This document shows, in pieces, positions 36,633 to 45,227 of a stretch of DNA of 64,000 bases; the first letter of the stretch is position 1, and every line of letters starts with the position of its first letter. This DNA is from Clostridia bacterium (GTDB taxonomy: Bacteria > Bacillota > Clostridia > UBA1212). The position numbers were made by a program, and so were the translations under genes. The stretch is taken from assembly GCA_017444825.1 (NCBI GenBank), contig JAFSVU010000014.1:1-64000 (forward strand), in the 5' to 3' direction. Under the pieces are notes generated by a model. It was given only the letters and a program-made list of their open reading frames with translations, had not been told where the DNA came from and searched no databases.

Positions 36633-36992
36633 TTAGGCGTTTTCAGCCTCGTTCTTTCTTTTCGCGGCAGCCGTCCCCGACCAGAGCTTTTCGAGATTGT
36701 AGAACTCCCTCTCGCTCTGCTGGAACAGGTGCACCACTACGTCAAGAAAATCAATAAGTATCCAGGAGGCGCTGTCGTAGCCTTCGACACCCATTGGCGT
36801 CACGCCCTCCTTCTTAAGCTCGGCAATGACCTCATCCGCCATGCCGCGAAGCTGGGTGGTCGACGTACCGCTGGCGATCACAAAATAATCCGTGACGATG
36901 GTCTTATCCGCCAATGGGATCACCTCGATATTCTTCGCCTTCCTGTCCTCAAGCACCTTTTTTATCTTTTCTACCATTACATCCGCAACCAT
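36633..36992 (-). CDS. rsfS: Ribosomal silencing factor RsfS
   Basis: 119 residues. It binds the large ribosomal subunit protein uL14 and blocks subunit joining when nutrients are low. DYFVIASGTSTTQLRGMADEV and WILIDFLDVVVHLF are the family core. GGAGG lies seven bases before the ATG. Located downstream of nadD-yqeK as in many Bacillota, but here heptamer array E separates the two genes. Confidence 0.93.
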   Translation of the reverse strand: MVADVMVEKIKKVLEDRKAKNIEVIPLADKTIVTDYFVIASGTSTTQLRGMADEVIAELKKEGVTPMGVEGYDSASWILIDFLDVVVHLFQQSEREFYNLEKLWSGTAAAKRKNEAENA

Positions 36993-37026
36993 TTAAAATC
37001 CTCCGTTAACTGTTACTTTCCCCTAT

Positions 37027-37222
37027 ATTACCTATAATCTATTACCTTTTACCTATTACTTGAGCGGCACCCCTCGCGCAGCCGCTTTTACTTTTTACCT
37101 ATTACCTTTTACCTTTTACCTATTACTTGAGCGGCACCCCTCAAACTATTACTTAGGGCGGCACTTCACGCAGGTGCCTTTTACTTCTTACTTATTACTT
37201 ATTACTTTGTCCGGCACCGCTC
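37027..37222 (-). repeat. Heptamer/GTGCCG array E, overlapping the 3' end of nadD-yqeK
   Basis: The longest array, about 195 bases on the minus strand: GAGCGGTGCCGG, heptamers, then further GTGCCGC words and heptamers (TAATAAG, TAAAAGG, TAATAGG). It encodes the last ten residues and stop of NadD-YqeK and fills the space to rsfS. Confidence 0.8.
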
Positions 37223-38393
37223 TCGCCAAGGCCATATTCCTGGTATAAACCGTCCTGACGTCTATCGGCTCGCCCCTGCTCAGTATCGTCTTTATGGTCT
37301 CGTCGCAGGAAAAAGCAATCGCCGGAAGCAGGCCCTCTGTTTCCACAAGATCCCGCACCTTCTCAAAGAACCCGCCGGAGCGGTTCTCCTCGGTGTAGTC
37401 CGCTATGAATATGATCTGATCAAGGAGGCTCATGTCTCTGCCCCCGGTCGTGTGCTTTGAAATTGCGCTCAGCACCTCTTCATCGGTCACCCCGTATCTG
37501 CTTTTCGCAACCTTGGCGCCGAGGGGGCCGTGCAGCACCCTGTAGCTGAAGCCCGCAGCCGGATCATCGGAAAAGTCCTCCATCCTCATGTCGGCCCAGC
37601 GCAGCTGGTCTACAGTCACACCCTTGGCGCAGTCGTGAAGAAGCCCCGCAAGCTTCGCCTTTTCCTTGTCTGCTCCGAATTTTTCTGCGAGGCGTACAGC
37701 CTCCTTCGAAACACCCAGACTGTGAACAAACCTTTTTGTCGGAAGAACGGACCTTAGGTCCTCGGTGATCTGCTCCGGCGACATTGGTTTGTCTATGTAG
37801 ATCTCGTTTTCAATGATATACCGGGCTTCGTCCTGCGGGATAAGTCCGTCGCGAAGCTCCTTCCCGTCTCTGAACGCTGCTCTCAGCTCTGTTGAGGATA
37901 CCGGCGTGATGGGCTTTTTTAAAACTTCGAAAGAAGCACCTATCGCAGCCAGCGCTTCCTTTGCATTCATGTAAACAATCGGGTGGGTGTCAGCTCTCCC
38001 GACCAGTATGAAGGTGCAATAGTCCTTGAGCTTTTCCGCGTCCTTCCACTCCTTTACCCGGGCTGCGGCATCGACGCCAATGATGAAAAACAACTCATCC
38101 CCGGGGCACATTGCTTTCATTTCCGCCAATGTGTCGGAGGTATACGTGTAACCGGTTTTTTCGACCTCAACATAACTCACCTCAAGGCCGTCTATACCTT
38201 TTATTCCGAGCTCCGCAAGCTTTGCCCTGGTCAGTGCCGGAGTAACTCTGTTTGCGAACCGGTGAGGAGGATTTCCGGAGGGTAGAAAAAGGATCTTGGA
38301 CAGGCTAAACTGCTCCCTGGCCATGAGAGCGCACTCAATATGCCCAATGTGGACGGGATCGAAGGTACCGCCTAAAATGCCTATTTTTGCCAT
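37188..38393 (-). CDS. nadD: NadD-YqeK fusion: nicotinate-nucleotide adenylyltransferase plus HD hydrolase
   Basis: 401 residues with two domains. The first (about 1-200) is NadD: GGTFDPVHIGHIE and LPSGNPPHR are its ATP-binding motifs, and it makes nicotinic acid adenine dinucleotide in NAD synthesis. The second (about 205-390) is a YqeK HD domain: FVHSLGV, LLHDCAKG and HTTGGRDM fit the family that hydrolyses diadenosine tetraphosphate. The C-terminal AVPDKVISNK and stop are encoded by array E. It lies 34 bases after the UPF0210 gene. The fusion is found in other Bacillota, and the two parts are separate genes in Bacillus. Confidence 0.93.
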   Translation of the reverse strand: MAKIGILGGTFDPVHIGHIECALMAREQFSLSKILFLPSGNPPHRFANRVTPALTRAKLAELGIKGIDGLEVSYVEVEKTGYTYTSDTLAEMKAMCPGDELFFIIGVDAAARVKEWKDAEKLKDYCTFILVGRADTHPIVYMNAKEALAAIGASFEVLKKPITPVSSTELRAAFRDGKELRDGLIPQDEARYIIENEIYIDKPMSPEQITEDLRSVLPTKRFVHSLGVSKEAVRLAEKFGADKEKAKLAGLLHDCAKGVTVDQLRWADMRMEDFSDDPAAGFSYRVLHGPLGAKVAKSRYGVTDEEVLSAISKHTTGGRDMSLLDQIIFIADYTEENRSGGFFEKVRDLVETEGLLPAIAFSCDETIKTILSRGEPIDVRTVYTRNMALARAVPDKVISNK

Positions 38394-38427
38394 CTTTTTA
38401 TCCCCCGGTGATAAAACCGCCTTAACG

Positions 38428-39789
38428 TCAGTTCCTGAGACTGTGTATCGGGGCGGGTATTCTGCCTCCCCTGTCGATAAACAAACTGCTGTCGGCTTTC
38501 CTGACGCTCATTACCGGCGCTTCGCCCAGAAGTCCGCCGAACTCCACCGTGTCGCCCTCTGCCATACCGGGAACGGGGATTATCCTCACCGCAGTGGTCT
38601 TGTTGTTAATAACGCCAATGGATATTTCGTCCGCAATTATTGCCGAAAGTGTCGACGCGGGAGTGCTTCCCGGGACAGCTATCATATCAAGTCCCACCGA
38701 GCAGACACAGGTCATAGCCTCCAGCTTTTCAAGGGACAGGGAGCCGGACCTTACCGCCGCGATCATTCCCTCGTCTTCGCTCACAGGAATAAACGCTCCA
38801 CTGAGGCCGCCAACGTGGGAGGATGCCATTACGCCGCCTTTTTTGACTGCGTCGTTAAGAAGCGCAAGAGCCGCCGTTGTGCCGGGCCCTCCGCAGTTGC
38901 TGATGCCCATCTCTTCAATAATTCTCGCTACGCTGTCGCCCACCGCAGGGGTCGGGGCGAGGGACAGATCGACTATGCCGAACTCCACGCCCAGCCTTCT
39001 GCTGGCTTCCTTGGCCACAAGCTGACCCATCCTGGTGATCTTAAACGCGGTCTTCTTTACGGTCTCAGCCAGAACCGTGAAGTCCTCGCCTCTCACCTTT
39101 TCGATGGCGCACTTCACAACGCCGGGGCCGCTGACGCCCACGTTGATCACTGTTTCAGGCTCGCCCACACCGTGGAAAGCGCCGGCCATGAAGGGATTGT
39201 CCTCCGGGGCATTGGCGAATACCACCAGTCTTGCGCAGGCGGAACCGCCGGAATCTTTGGTAAGCTCCGCGGCTTTTTTAATGAGGATGCCCATCTCTTT
39301 TACTGCGTCCATGTTTATGCCCGCCTTGGTGGTGGCCACGTTGACGCTTGAGCAGACCCTTGTGGTGGCAGCCAGTGCCTCCGGGATGGAAGCGATGAGA
39401 GCCTTGTCGGCAGACGTGAACCCTTTATGGACCAGCGCCGAATAACCGCCGATAAAATTCACGTTCACAGCCTTCGCGGCCTCTTCGAGAGTCACCGCAA
39501 GCTCGGCGCACTGCTTTGGCGTCGCTCCTCCGCAAATGATCGAAGCGGGTGTGATGGAAATTCTCTTGTTTACTATCGGTATGCCCAGTTCCCTTTCAAT
39601 GGCCTCGCACTCAGGCACCAGCCTCTCCGCACATCTGCAGATCTTATCGTAGACCGCTTTTTTGGTGGCCTCGAAATCACTTCTTATGCAGTCCAGCAGG
39701 CTGATTCCCATCGTAACAGTCCTTATATCGAGGTGCTCGGACTGGATCATGTGTATTGTTTGTCTGATCTCGTCAACTGATATTAGCAT
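38428..39789 (-). CDS. UPF0210/DUF711 family protein
   Basis: 453 residues, matching the conserved PFL/DUF711 (UPF0210) family in full length: [33 protein letters not shown] and [11 protein letters not shown] are recognisable. Cytoplasmic with no signal peptide. The biochemical function is not established. It usually pairs with a small ACT protein, as here, where that gene lies immediately upstream with a hairpin between them. Confidence 0.85.
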   Translation of the reverse strand: MLISVDEIRQTIHMIQSEHLDIRTVTMGISLLDCIRSDFEATKKAVYDKICRCAERLVPECEAIERELGIPIVNKRISITPASIICGGATPKQCAELAVTLEEAAKAVNVNFIGGYSALVHKGFTSADKALIASIPEALAATTRVCSSVNVATTKAGINMDAVKEMGILIKKAAELTKDSGGSACARLVVFANAPEDNPFMAGAFHGVGEPETVINVGVSGPGVVKCAIEKVRGEDFTVLAETVKKTAFKITRMGQLVAKEASRRLGVEFGIVDLSLAPTPAVGDSVARIIEEMGISNCGGPGTTAALALLNDAVKKGGVMASSHVGGLSGAFIPVSEDEGMIAAVRSGSLSLEKLEAMTCVCSVGLDMIAVPGSTPASTLSAIIADEISIGVINNKTTAVRIIPVPGMAEGDTVEFGGLLGEAPVMSVRKADSSLFIDRGGRIPAPIHSLRN

Positions 39790-39810
39790 TGCTTTCTTCT
39801 TTCATTGGTT

Positions 39811-39850
39811 AAAAAATTATGCGCCGTCCCGTTGGTCATAGGTTCGGCGC
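39811..39850 (-). terminator. Terminator between the ACT and UPF0210 genes
   Basis: Minus-strand GCGCCG and CGGCGC arms, then ATAATTTTTT. An ACCAATG word (39803-39809, as CATTGGT) follows directly on the downstream side. It may be partial, since the two genes are usually co-expressed. Confidence 0.65.
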
Positions 39851-39873
39851 AGATTAGCGGGCTGTCCCGGCGC

Positions 39874-40146
39874 TCATATTTTATGCATCGACTGGAAAAT
39901 TTCCGCTCTCTGGATCTGGATCACGACGCCAAGCTCTTTTCCCAGCTCATTAAGGTCGTTGTATATCTCATCGAAGGGTTTGGTGGCCTCGTTTATGTCA
40001 ACCATCGTGACCATCGTGAAAAGTTCTTCCATTATCGTCTGGTTGATGTCCAAAATGTTTACGTTTACCTTTGCAAGGTATGTGCTCACGGCGGCAATGA
40101 TGCCCACCCTGTCAGCGCCAAGTATTGTTATTACAGCTTTGTTCAT
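39874..40146 (-). CDS. ACT-domain protein (UPF0237)
   Basis: 90 residues, a single ACT domain: AVITILGADRVGIIAAVSTYL, the glycine-rich ligand turn, NVNILDINQTI and FTMVTMVDI. Likely an allosteric or signalling partner for the UPF0210 protein. Its ATG is part of an ACCAATG word, and the stop of the PdaA-like gene (TAA) ends three bases before it. Confidence 0.88.
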   Translation of the reverse strand: MNKAVITILGADRVGIIAAVSTYLAKVNVNILDINQTIMEELFTMVTMVDINEATKPFDEIYNDLNELGKELGVVIQIQRAEIFQSMHKI

Positions 40147-40149
40147 TGG

Positions 40150-41175
40150 TTAATGCCTTCTCTCAACGAGTTTAAAATTGATCTTCTGGTCAATGCAGTT
40201 CTTGATGAAACCTTCAAGCGCATCGATACATTTTTTCTCGGGAATGAACTCCGAAACGGATCCGTTGTATGCGGCCCTCGCGTTGAATCTGATCACCAGC
40301 TCCTCGACGGATTTGTTCTGGTATTCCGCTGCGTCGGAGTAATACGTGTAGGTTCTGAAAACAACGGTATATCCCGCGGCCTCAGCCACCTTGAGGGTCC
40401 TCTCACTGAAATAGTCCGGTCTGTAAAGATACATTCTTTCTGTGGAACCGAACAGATCCTGGTAGGCCTTCTCCACGCCAAGGAGTCCCTGGTAAAACTC
40501 TTCCGCGGTCTGCTCCTTAAGCTTTGCCTCGGTCATCTCACCGCCGTCGGCGATCTGGCCTCTGCTGCCTATGATGTGGCCTTCCTCCTTCATCCTGCGG
40601 ACCAGGTCGGGGTTCTTCTCAATGTACATCTTCGTTACGAAGAACACAGCCTTCACGTCGTATTTCTTGAGGAGGTCCAGCAGCTCGCCGGTATAGCCCG
40701 TCTCCCAGTGGAGAACGAACGTCATGTAGTGGTTCCACTCGGTCTCGGATTCCACGGTGTAGAAAACGTAGTCAATGTCTTTGATCTTTTCAAGGACCGT
40801 ATCAAGTATCACGGCCTTGTTCTGGTTGTTCTCACCCGTGACCCATTTGGTGGAGAAATGGTCGAACGTGTTGTCATATCTTGCAAAACCAAGGTTACTG
40901 ATGTTCGGGAAAGGAATGCTCGGAAGGGGTGTTTTCGAGGCAGGGTCTTTGGTTCCGGTCTCGATCGGCTCCTCTGTCGCACCGGGCTCCGGAGTCTCCT
41001 CCGCCACCGGCTCCGTCTCAAGGGGCTTCATGGTGGGCAGAATATCGACGGCGCTGGAAGGGCTGGGCGTTTCATTCGACTTATCCTTCGGATCGTCGAT
41101 GAAGCATCCTATGCAAATGATGACAGACGCCACGATGAGCAGTATGAAAATCGTTATAAATTGGCTTTTCTTCAC
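40150..41175 (-). CDS. PdaA-like polysaccharide deacetylase homologue with lost metal site
   Basis: 341 residues: an N-terminal lipobox-like VIICIGC (Cys 24, alternative Cys 21), a Pro/Glu/Thr linker (about 30-90) and a NodB-fold domain (about 140-335). The best match is to PdaA delta-lactam deacetylases: GYTGELLDLLKKYDVKAVFF, MKEEGHIIGS and YRPDYFSERTL align well. But the TFDNGYENGYT aspartate is replaced (VLHWETGYT at 154-162) and the GNHSFHHPD metal histidines are replaced (GSRGQIADG), so deacetylase activity is unlikely. A cell-wall-binding or regulatory role is inferred. Confidence 0.75.
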   Translation of the reverse strand: MKKSQFITIFILLIVASVIICIGCFIDDPKDKSNETPSPSSAVDILPTMKPLETEPVAEETPEPGATEEPIETGTKDPASKTPLPSIPFPNISNLGFARYDNTFDHFSTKWVTGENNQNKAVILDTVLEKIKDIDYVFYTVESETEWNHYMTFVLHWETGYTGELLDLLKKYDVKAVFFVTKMYIEKNPDLVRRMKEEGHIIGSRGQIADGGEMTEAKLKEQTAEEFYQGLLGVEKAYQDLFGSTERMYLYRPDYFSERTLKVAEAAGYTVVFRTYTYYSDAAEYQNKSVEELVIRFNARAAYNGSVSEFIPEKKCIDALEGFIKNCIDQKINFKLVERRH

Positions 41176-41210
41176 AGCACTCCGTCCTTTCGGGTTGGTT
41201 TTGCGAACTC

Positions 41211-41239
41211 ATTTTATCACAAAGAAATATTCGTGGCAA
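41211..41239 (-). promoter_or_regulatory. Promoter for the PdaA-like gene
   Basis: Minus-strand TTGCCA (41239-41234), 17-base spacer, TAAAAT (41216-41211), ending 36 bases before the start. Confidence 0.6.
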
Positions 41240-41285
41240 GAATGGCCGGGATGAGAATACTCCTTTTAAGGATCTTTACGGATTT

Positions 41286-42572
41286 TTACAGATTAACTGC
41301 GCCTTTATTCATCATCTCCTGGAGGCTCATCAGGATGCCCAGTTTTGCGTGGGCCCAGGTCAGGCCGCCCTGAAAATAGACCGCGTAAGGCTCCCTTATG
41401 GGACCGTCCGCCGAAAGCTCGATGGAGGACCCCTGAATGAAGGCACCCGCAGCCATGACCACCTTATCGTCGTAGCCCGGCATGTCCCAGGGAAGGGGCG
41501 TCACGTAGGCATCCACCGGAGCCGCAAGCTGAATTCCCTTGCAGAAAGCCAGCATGGCCTCCTCGCTGCCGAGCTCTATGGACTGTATGATATCGTGGCG
41601 TTTTTCCGACGCCTTCGGCACGCAATTGAAACCAAGGGGCTCATAAAGGGCGGCCGCAAATATGGCGCCCTTTTCGGCCGCCGCGGTCACTGTAGGAGCA
41701 AGGAAAAAGCCCTGGTAGAGTCTGTCGATTATGCCGAAATTGGCCCCGACTTCGCTTCCCAGGCCCGGCGCGGAAAGCCTGTAGCCGCACCTTTCAACAC
41801 ACTCCTTCGTTCCGCAGATATATCCGCCTGAAGGCGCAAGTCCGCCGCCCGGGTTCTTTATAAGGGACCCCACGGTCATGTCCGCTCCCACGTCCGATGG
41901 CTCGATAAGCTCCGTAAACTCGCCGTAGCAGTTGTCCACCATGACCTTGACTCCGGGTTTCAGCTTCTTTACGAAAGCTATCGCCTCACCTATCTCATCC
42001 ACCGAAAAGCTGGGCCTCATGGAGTAGCCCTTGGATCGCTGGATCGCCACAAGCGCCGTGTCACTGCTTATAGCCCCCGCAATGGCGTCAAAGTCAAAGC
42101 GGCCCTCCCGGTTCAGCTCCACCTGGGAATAGTTCACACCCATTTCGGCAAGGGAACAGGGGCTGGGCCTTATGCCTATAACTTCCTGCAGCGTATCGTA
42201 TGGGGCACCGTTTATGGAAAGAAGCTCCTCGCCGGGCCTCAGGTTTGCTGAAAGAGCAACGGCCAAAGCATGGGTCCCGCATGTGATCTGTGGCCTCACC
42301 AATGCCGCCTCCGTGTGGAACGTATCCGAATAGACTTTTTCCAGGGTGTCCCGTCCAAGGTCGTCGTAACCGTAGCCCGTGCTTCCCGCAAAGCAGGCCG
42401 CGCTGACCCGGTTTTTGCTCATCGCCAGCAGCACCTTCGCCTGGTTGCGCTCCGCGATCTCATCTATTTCTTTGAATCTCTTTTCAAGCTTCGAAAGGGC
42501 AGCCTCTCCGTAAGCGATCACTCTGTCCGATATTCCCAGCTCATTCAGCAGTTTGTTCTTATTATCCGTCAT
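41286..42572 (-). CDS. Cystathionine beta-lyase family / aluminium-resistance-type PLP protein (YnbB-like)
   Basis: 428 residues of fold-type I, matching the methionine gamma-lyase family proteins once called aluminium resistance. The motifs GYGYDDLGRDTLEKVY, CGTHALAVALSANLRPGE, VDNCYGEFTE and SLIKNPGGGLAPSGGY (PLP lysine) are typical. The physiological reaction is not established; sulfur amino acid lyase activity is inferred from the fold. The ribosome-binding purines before its ATG are part of array F. Confidence 0.85.
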   Translation of the reverse strand: MTDNKNKLLNELGISDRVIAYGEAALSKLEKRFKEIDEIAERNQAKVLLAMSKNRVSAACFAGSTGYGYDDLGRDTLEKVYSDTFHTEAALVRPQITCGTHALAVALSANLRPGEELLSINGAPYDTLQEVIGIRPSPCSLAEMGVNYSQVELNREGRFDFDAIAGAISSDTALVAIQRSKGYSMRPSFSVDEIGEAIAFVKKLKPGVKVMVDNCYGEFTELIEPSDVGADMTVGSLIKNPGGGLAPSGGYICGTKECVERCGYRLSAPGLGSEVGANFGIIDRLYQGFFLAPTVTAAAEKGAIFAAALYEPLGFNCVPKASEKRHDIIQSIELGSEEAMLAFCKGIQLAAPVDAYVTPLPWDMPGYDDKVVMAAGAFIQGSSIELSADGPIREPYAVYFQGGLTWAHAKLGILMSLQEMMNKGAVNL

Positions 42573-42584
42573 CTTTTTACCAGC

Positions 42585-42715
42585 ACCTATTACTTCTTAC
42601 CTGTTACTTATTACTTTGGGCGGCACCCCCTTGCGCCAGCCACTCTTACCTATTACCTCTTACTTATTACCTTAGCGGCACCCCTTTAACTATTACCTTG
42701 TCCGGCACCGCTCGC
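42585..42715 (-). repeat. Heptamer/GTGCCG array F
   Basis: Lies about 80 bases downstream of the PAP2 stop and directly upstream of the YnbB-like start on the minus strand. It has three GTGCCG words (GGTGCCGGAC, GGGTGCCGC twice) separated by heptamers, including TAATAAG and TAACAGG. The last units supply purines near the next start. Confidence 0.75.
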
Positions 42716-42797
42716 GTCTCGCACCTTGCATCTCGTCACTTGGCTTCACTTCGTGAAGAATCGCTCCTCGATGAAACGTGGTCGACGTGGGCCCTTT
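42716..42797 (-). other. Spacer with a small hairpin between PAP2 and array F
   Basis: GTGAAG/CTTCAC form a tight hairpin at 42744-42758 next to CTCGC/CTTGC-like words. The stop codon of the PAP2 gene reads TAAAAAGGG, resembling an array unit, but no further heptamers are seen. Confidence 0.4.
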
Positions 42798-43667
42798 TTA
42801 CTTATCGTCATCCAGGAAAAACCTGATCTCAATCTCCCCGTCATCCTCCGGCTCTTCCTCACGGACATCTTCCCGTTCAGCATCTTCCGGAGCATCATCT
42901 TCAGGGCTCTGTTCATCTTCCTCATCCGGCTGCTCGCCCGGTGTCACCGTAAGGAGCTCCTCCGTCTCGTCCTCTTCGTCATCTATAGTCTCCTCTTCCG
43001 TGGCGGCCCTTCTCTCCTTGATCTTTGCAATCAGAGGCCTGAACAGTTTGGCGGCGTCAATATCGTAAAGCACCAGCCGCGCAAGCTTCGTTTTCTCGTA
43101 TTTTTCCAGAAGCCAGTATATAAACACCGTGATGCCGTAGGCCACCACCGCAGAGAAAAGTCCCACGGCGCAGCCGCCCAGAACGTCCGTCGGATAGTGG
43201 GCCATAAGGTAGTTTCTGGCGGCGCCCATGAGCATTACGTAGGGCACGCCTGCCAGCAGGACCTTTTTGTCCCAGGTGAAAGCCATGGCAAGGACTCCCG
43301 CCGCCGCGGCAGTTACGTGGCCCGAGGGGAATGAATACCCGTCCTCGAAGGGCTGGCCTATCGCGATCCACCAGCTTCTGTAATCAAGGCCGGCCACCTC
43401 AAAAGGCCTCGGCCTTGCGATAAGGTCCTTGAGGACGATATTGGTTACGAGGGCACCGCAGCACACGGCGCCGAACAGGCATATGCCTATCTTTCTTGTT
43501 TTAGCAAAGCACATAAGTATCACGGCAAGGACGAGCATCCAGATGCCCTTCTCCCCGATTAGCGTGATAAACTTGAACAGAGGCGTAAGCGCACCTCCGG
43601 TGCTCTCCGCCAGGGAGTGCCAGAATGAAAGAATATTGTGATCAAATCCGTTAAAAAACGAAATCAT
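42798..43667 (-). CDS. PAP2-family membrane phosphatase with acidic C-terminal tail
   Basis: 289 residues. Six transmembrane helices are visible in the first 200 residues. The phosphatase triad motifs are KDLIARPRP, PSGHVTAA and YLMAHYPTDVLGG. Likely to dephosphorylate an isoprenoid or phospholipid diphosphate at the membrane (for example undecaprenyl pyrophosphate). The C-terminal 80 or so residues are very acidic and predicted cytoplasmic. It follows the corrinoid-activation gene with a 33-base gap. Confidence 0.85.
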   Translation of the reverse strand: MISFFNGFDHNILSFWHSLAESTGGALTPLFKFITLIGEKGIWMLVLAVILMCFAKTRKIGICLFGAVCCGALVTNIVLKDLIARPRPFEVAGLDYRSWWIAIGQPFEDGYSFPSGHVTAAAAGVLAMAFTWDKKVLLAGVPYVMLMGAARNYLMAHYPTDVLGGCAVGLFSAVVAYGITVFIYWLLEKYEKTKLARLVLYDIDAAKLFRPLIAKIKERRAATEEETIDDEEDETEELLTVTPGEQPDEEDEQSPEDDAPEDAEREDVREEEPEDDGEIEIRFFLDDDK

Positions 43668-43700
43668 TGCTTCCTCCCGGTTTACTAAAGTGTTAACGTA

Positions 43701-45227
43701 TCAGTCAAAATACATATTGTCGATAAATTTTTCGCTGAAGTTCTTCGCGTCGTTAAGCGAGAAAGTTTCAAATTTCAAAGCAAGGGCCGATGCCTTTTCG
43801 AGAAACGTCGGGTCGTCTCCCGCAGCCGTCGCACCGTAAAGCGATGTGTTTCCGGGCGCTTTGCACTTTCCCTTGAATTCCGGCGGCAGCAGCCCTGTCC
43901 TTATCGCGGCGGAAGGATCAATGTGGGTTCCCAGGCCCCCCGCGGTGTAGACAGTCTCAATATCTTTTGCCTCAAGACCCGCCTTTTCGAGAAGTATTTC
44001 GACACCTGTCCGGATTGCGGCCTTGGCGAGTTGAAATTCTCTTACGTCCTTTCTGGTAAGAGAAATGCCTGTCTGAACAGGTTTCTCCCCGCCCGGAGTT
44101 TTAAGGAAGCCACATATCTCAAGGTCCTCCTCCATAAGACCCGTCTCGTCAATGACCCCTCTTTCGAGAAGCACCGCCACAAGACTCAAAAGTCCCGAGC
44201 CGCAGATCCCCACAGGAGCCTTATCGCCAATGGTCCCGATGACAAGCCCTCTCTCCGAGTCCTTCACATCCGAGATCGCACCCTCTATGCCGCCTGTGCC
44301 GCAGCTGATATTGGCGCCTTCAAAGCACGGTCCCGCCGCGGAAGAAGTCGCATAATACCTGCCGCCTGACTTTAAGACCATTTCGCCGTTGGTTCCCAGG
44401 TCTATGAAAAGCGTGGGTGGAAGATCCGGATCTTCGAGGTAAAGCTCAGCCCCCGCCACCACGTCAGCGCCAATGAAAGCATCCGCAGAAGGAAGGACCG
44501 TCACGTTTTCGGCATTGACGCCAATTTCCGCGCCTTTTAACTGCCTCGCTTCTGTAAACGCCGGTGTAAAGGGATAATGGCCCATGCTCTCGGGCGACAC
44601 TCCCATGAACAGGTGCTGCATCGTGGTGTTTCCTGCAATGTATACGTTCCCGATCTTCAGGCCGGGGTGCTTTTTTCTTCCGGCTTCAAGCATATTGTTT
44701 ATGCATAGTCTAATGTCGCCTGTCATTCTCTCAAGACCGCCGGGAGTTTTTGAAAACGCGATCCTCGAAATGACGTCGGCGCCGTATTTTTTCTGAGGAT
44801 TTAGCCCCGCAAAGTGGCCAAGAGTCCTGCCGCAGCACTTCAGCACGGCCTCAACGGTAGTGGTTCCGATATCCACGGCCAGAAATCCGTCGCTGCTTTC
44901 AGACTCCCCGCAGGCATCGCAGTTTTCCCCGGAAACATCGACATTTGTACCACCCAGCAGCAGTGTCTCGGGAAAGCCCACGGTGACAGCCCCCTCATTC
45001 GGGACAGCGCTCCGGCAAAGCTTCACGGGCATGACTTTCTTAACGCCGTCCGTGACCGTCTCGATGTACCCTGAGCACTTGCCGCATCGGCCGTTTCCGC
45101 CGCAGGGAAGATCGATATCAAGGCCCATAAGTCTTAGGGCCTCGGATGCGGTCATACCTCTGTATATATCCGGGACGGCAACTCTTATATAGCCCCCGTC
45201 TCTTTCCGCAGATATCTTACCCGCCAA
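43701..45227 (-). CDS. Reductive activator of corrinoid methyltransferases (RACE, RamA-like)
   Basis: 508 residues. An N-terminal 2Fe-2S-type segment (LPCGGNGRCGKCSGY with the cysteine pattern C-X5-C-X2-C and a later LCRS) precedes an ASKHA ATPase domain (LAVDIGTTTVEAVL, IDLGTNGEMVL, GICGSGLLS). Such proteins use ATP and an electron to return inactive Co(II) corrinoid to Co(I). The TTG start lies in the end of the UroD-family gene with GAGGAG upstream, an 11-base overlap. Together with the two genes upstream it forms a methyl-transfer set. Confidence 0.85.
   Translation of the reverse strand: MAGKISAERDGGYIRVAVPDIYRGMTASEALRLMGLDIDLPCGGNGRCGKCSGYIETVTDGVKKVMPVKLCRSAVPNEGAVTVGFPETLLLGGTNVDVSGENCDACGESESSDGFLAVDIGTTTVEAVLKCCGRTLGHFAGLNPQKKYGADVISRIAFSKTPGGLERMTGDIRLCINNMLEAGRKKHPGLKIGNVYIAGNTTMQHLFMGVSPESMGHYPFTPAFTEARQLKGAEIGVNAENVTVLPSADAFIGADVVAGAELYLEDPDLPPTLFIDLGTNGEMVLKSGGRYYATSSAAGPCFEGANISCGTGGIEGAISDVKDSERGLVIGTIGDKAPVGICGSGLLSLVAVLLERGVIDETGLMEEDLEICGFLKTPGGEKPVQTGISLTRKDVREFQLAKAAIRTGVEILLEKAGLEAKDIETVYTAGGLGTHIDPSAAIRTGLLPPEFKGKCKAPGNTSLYGATAAGDDPTFLEKASALALKFETFSLNDAKNFSEKFIDNMYFD

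Noticed and set aside
39805-41373. 522-residue plus-strand open frame opposite the ACT and PdaA-like genes
   Set aside because: It crosses two supported genes and a terminator, has no ribosome-binding site, and its translation shows no family similarity.
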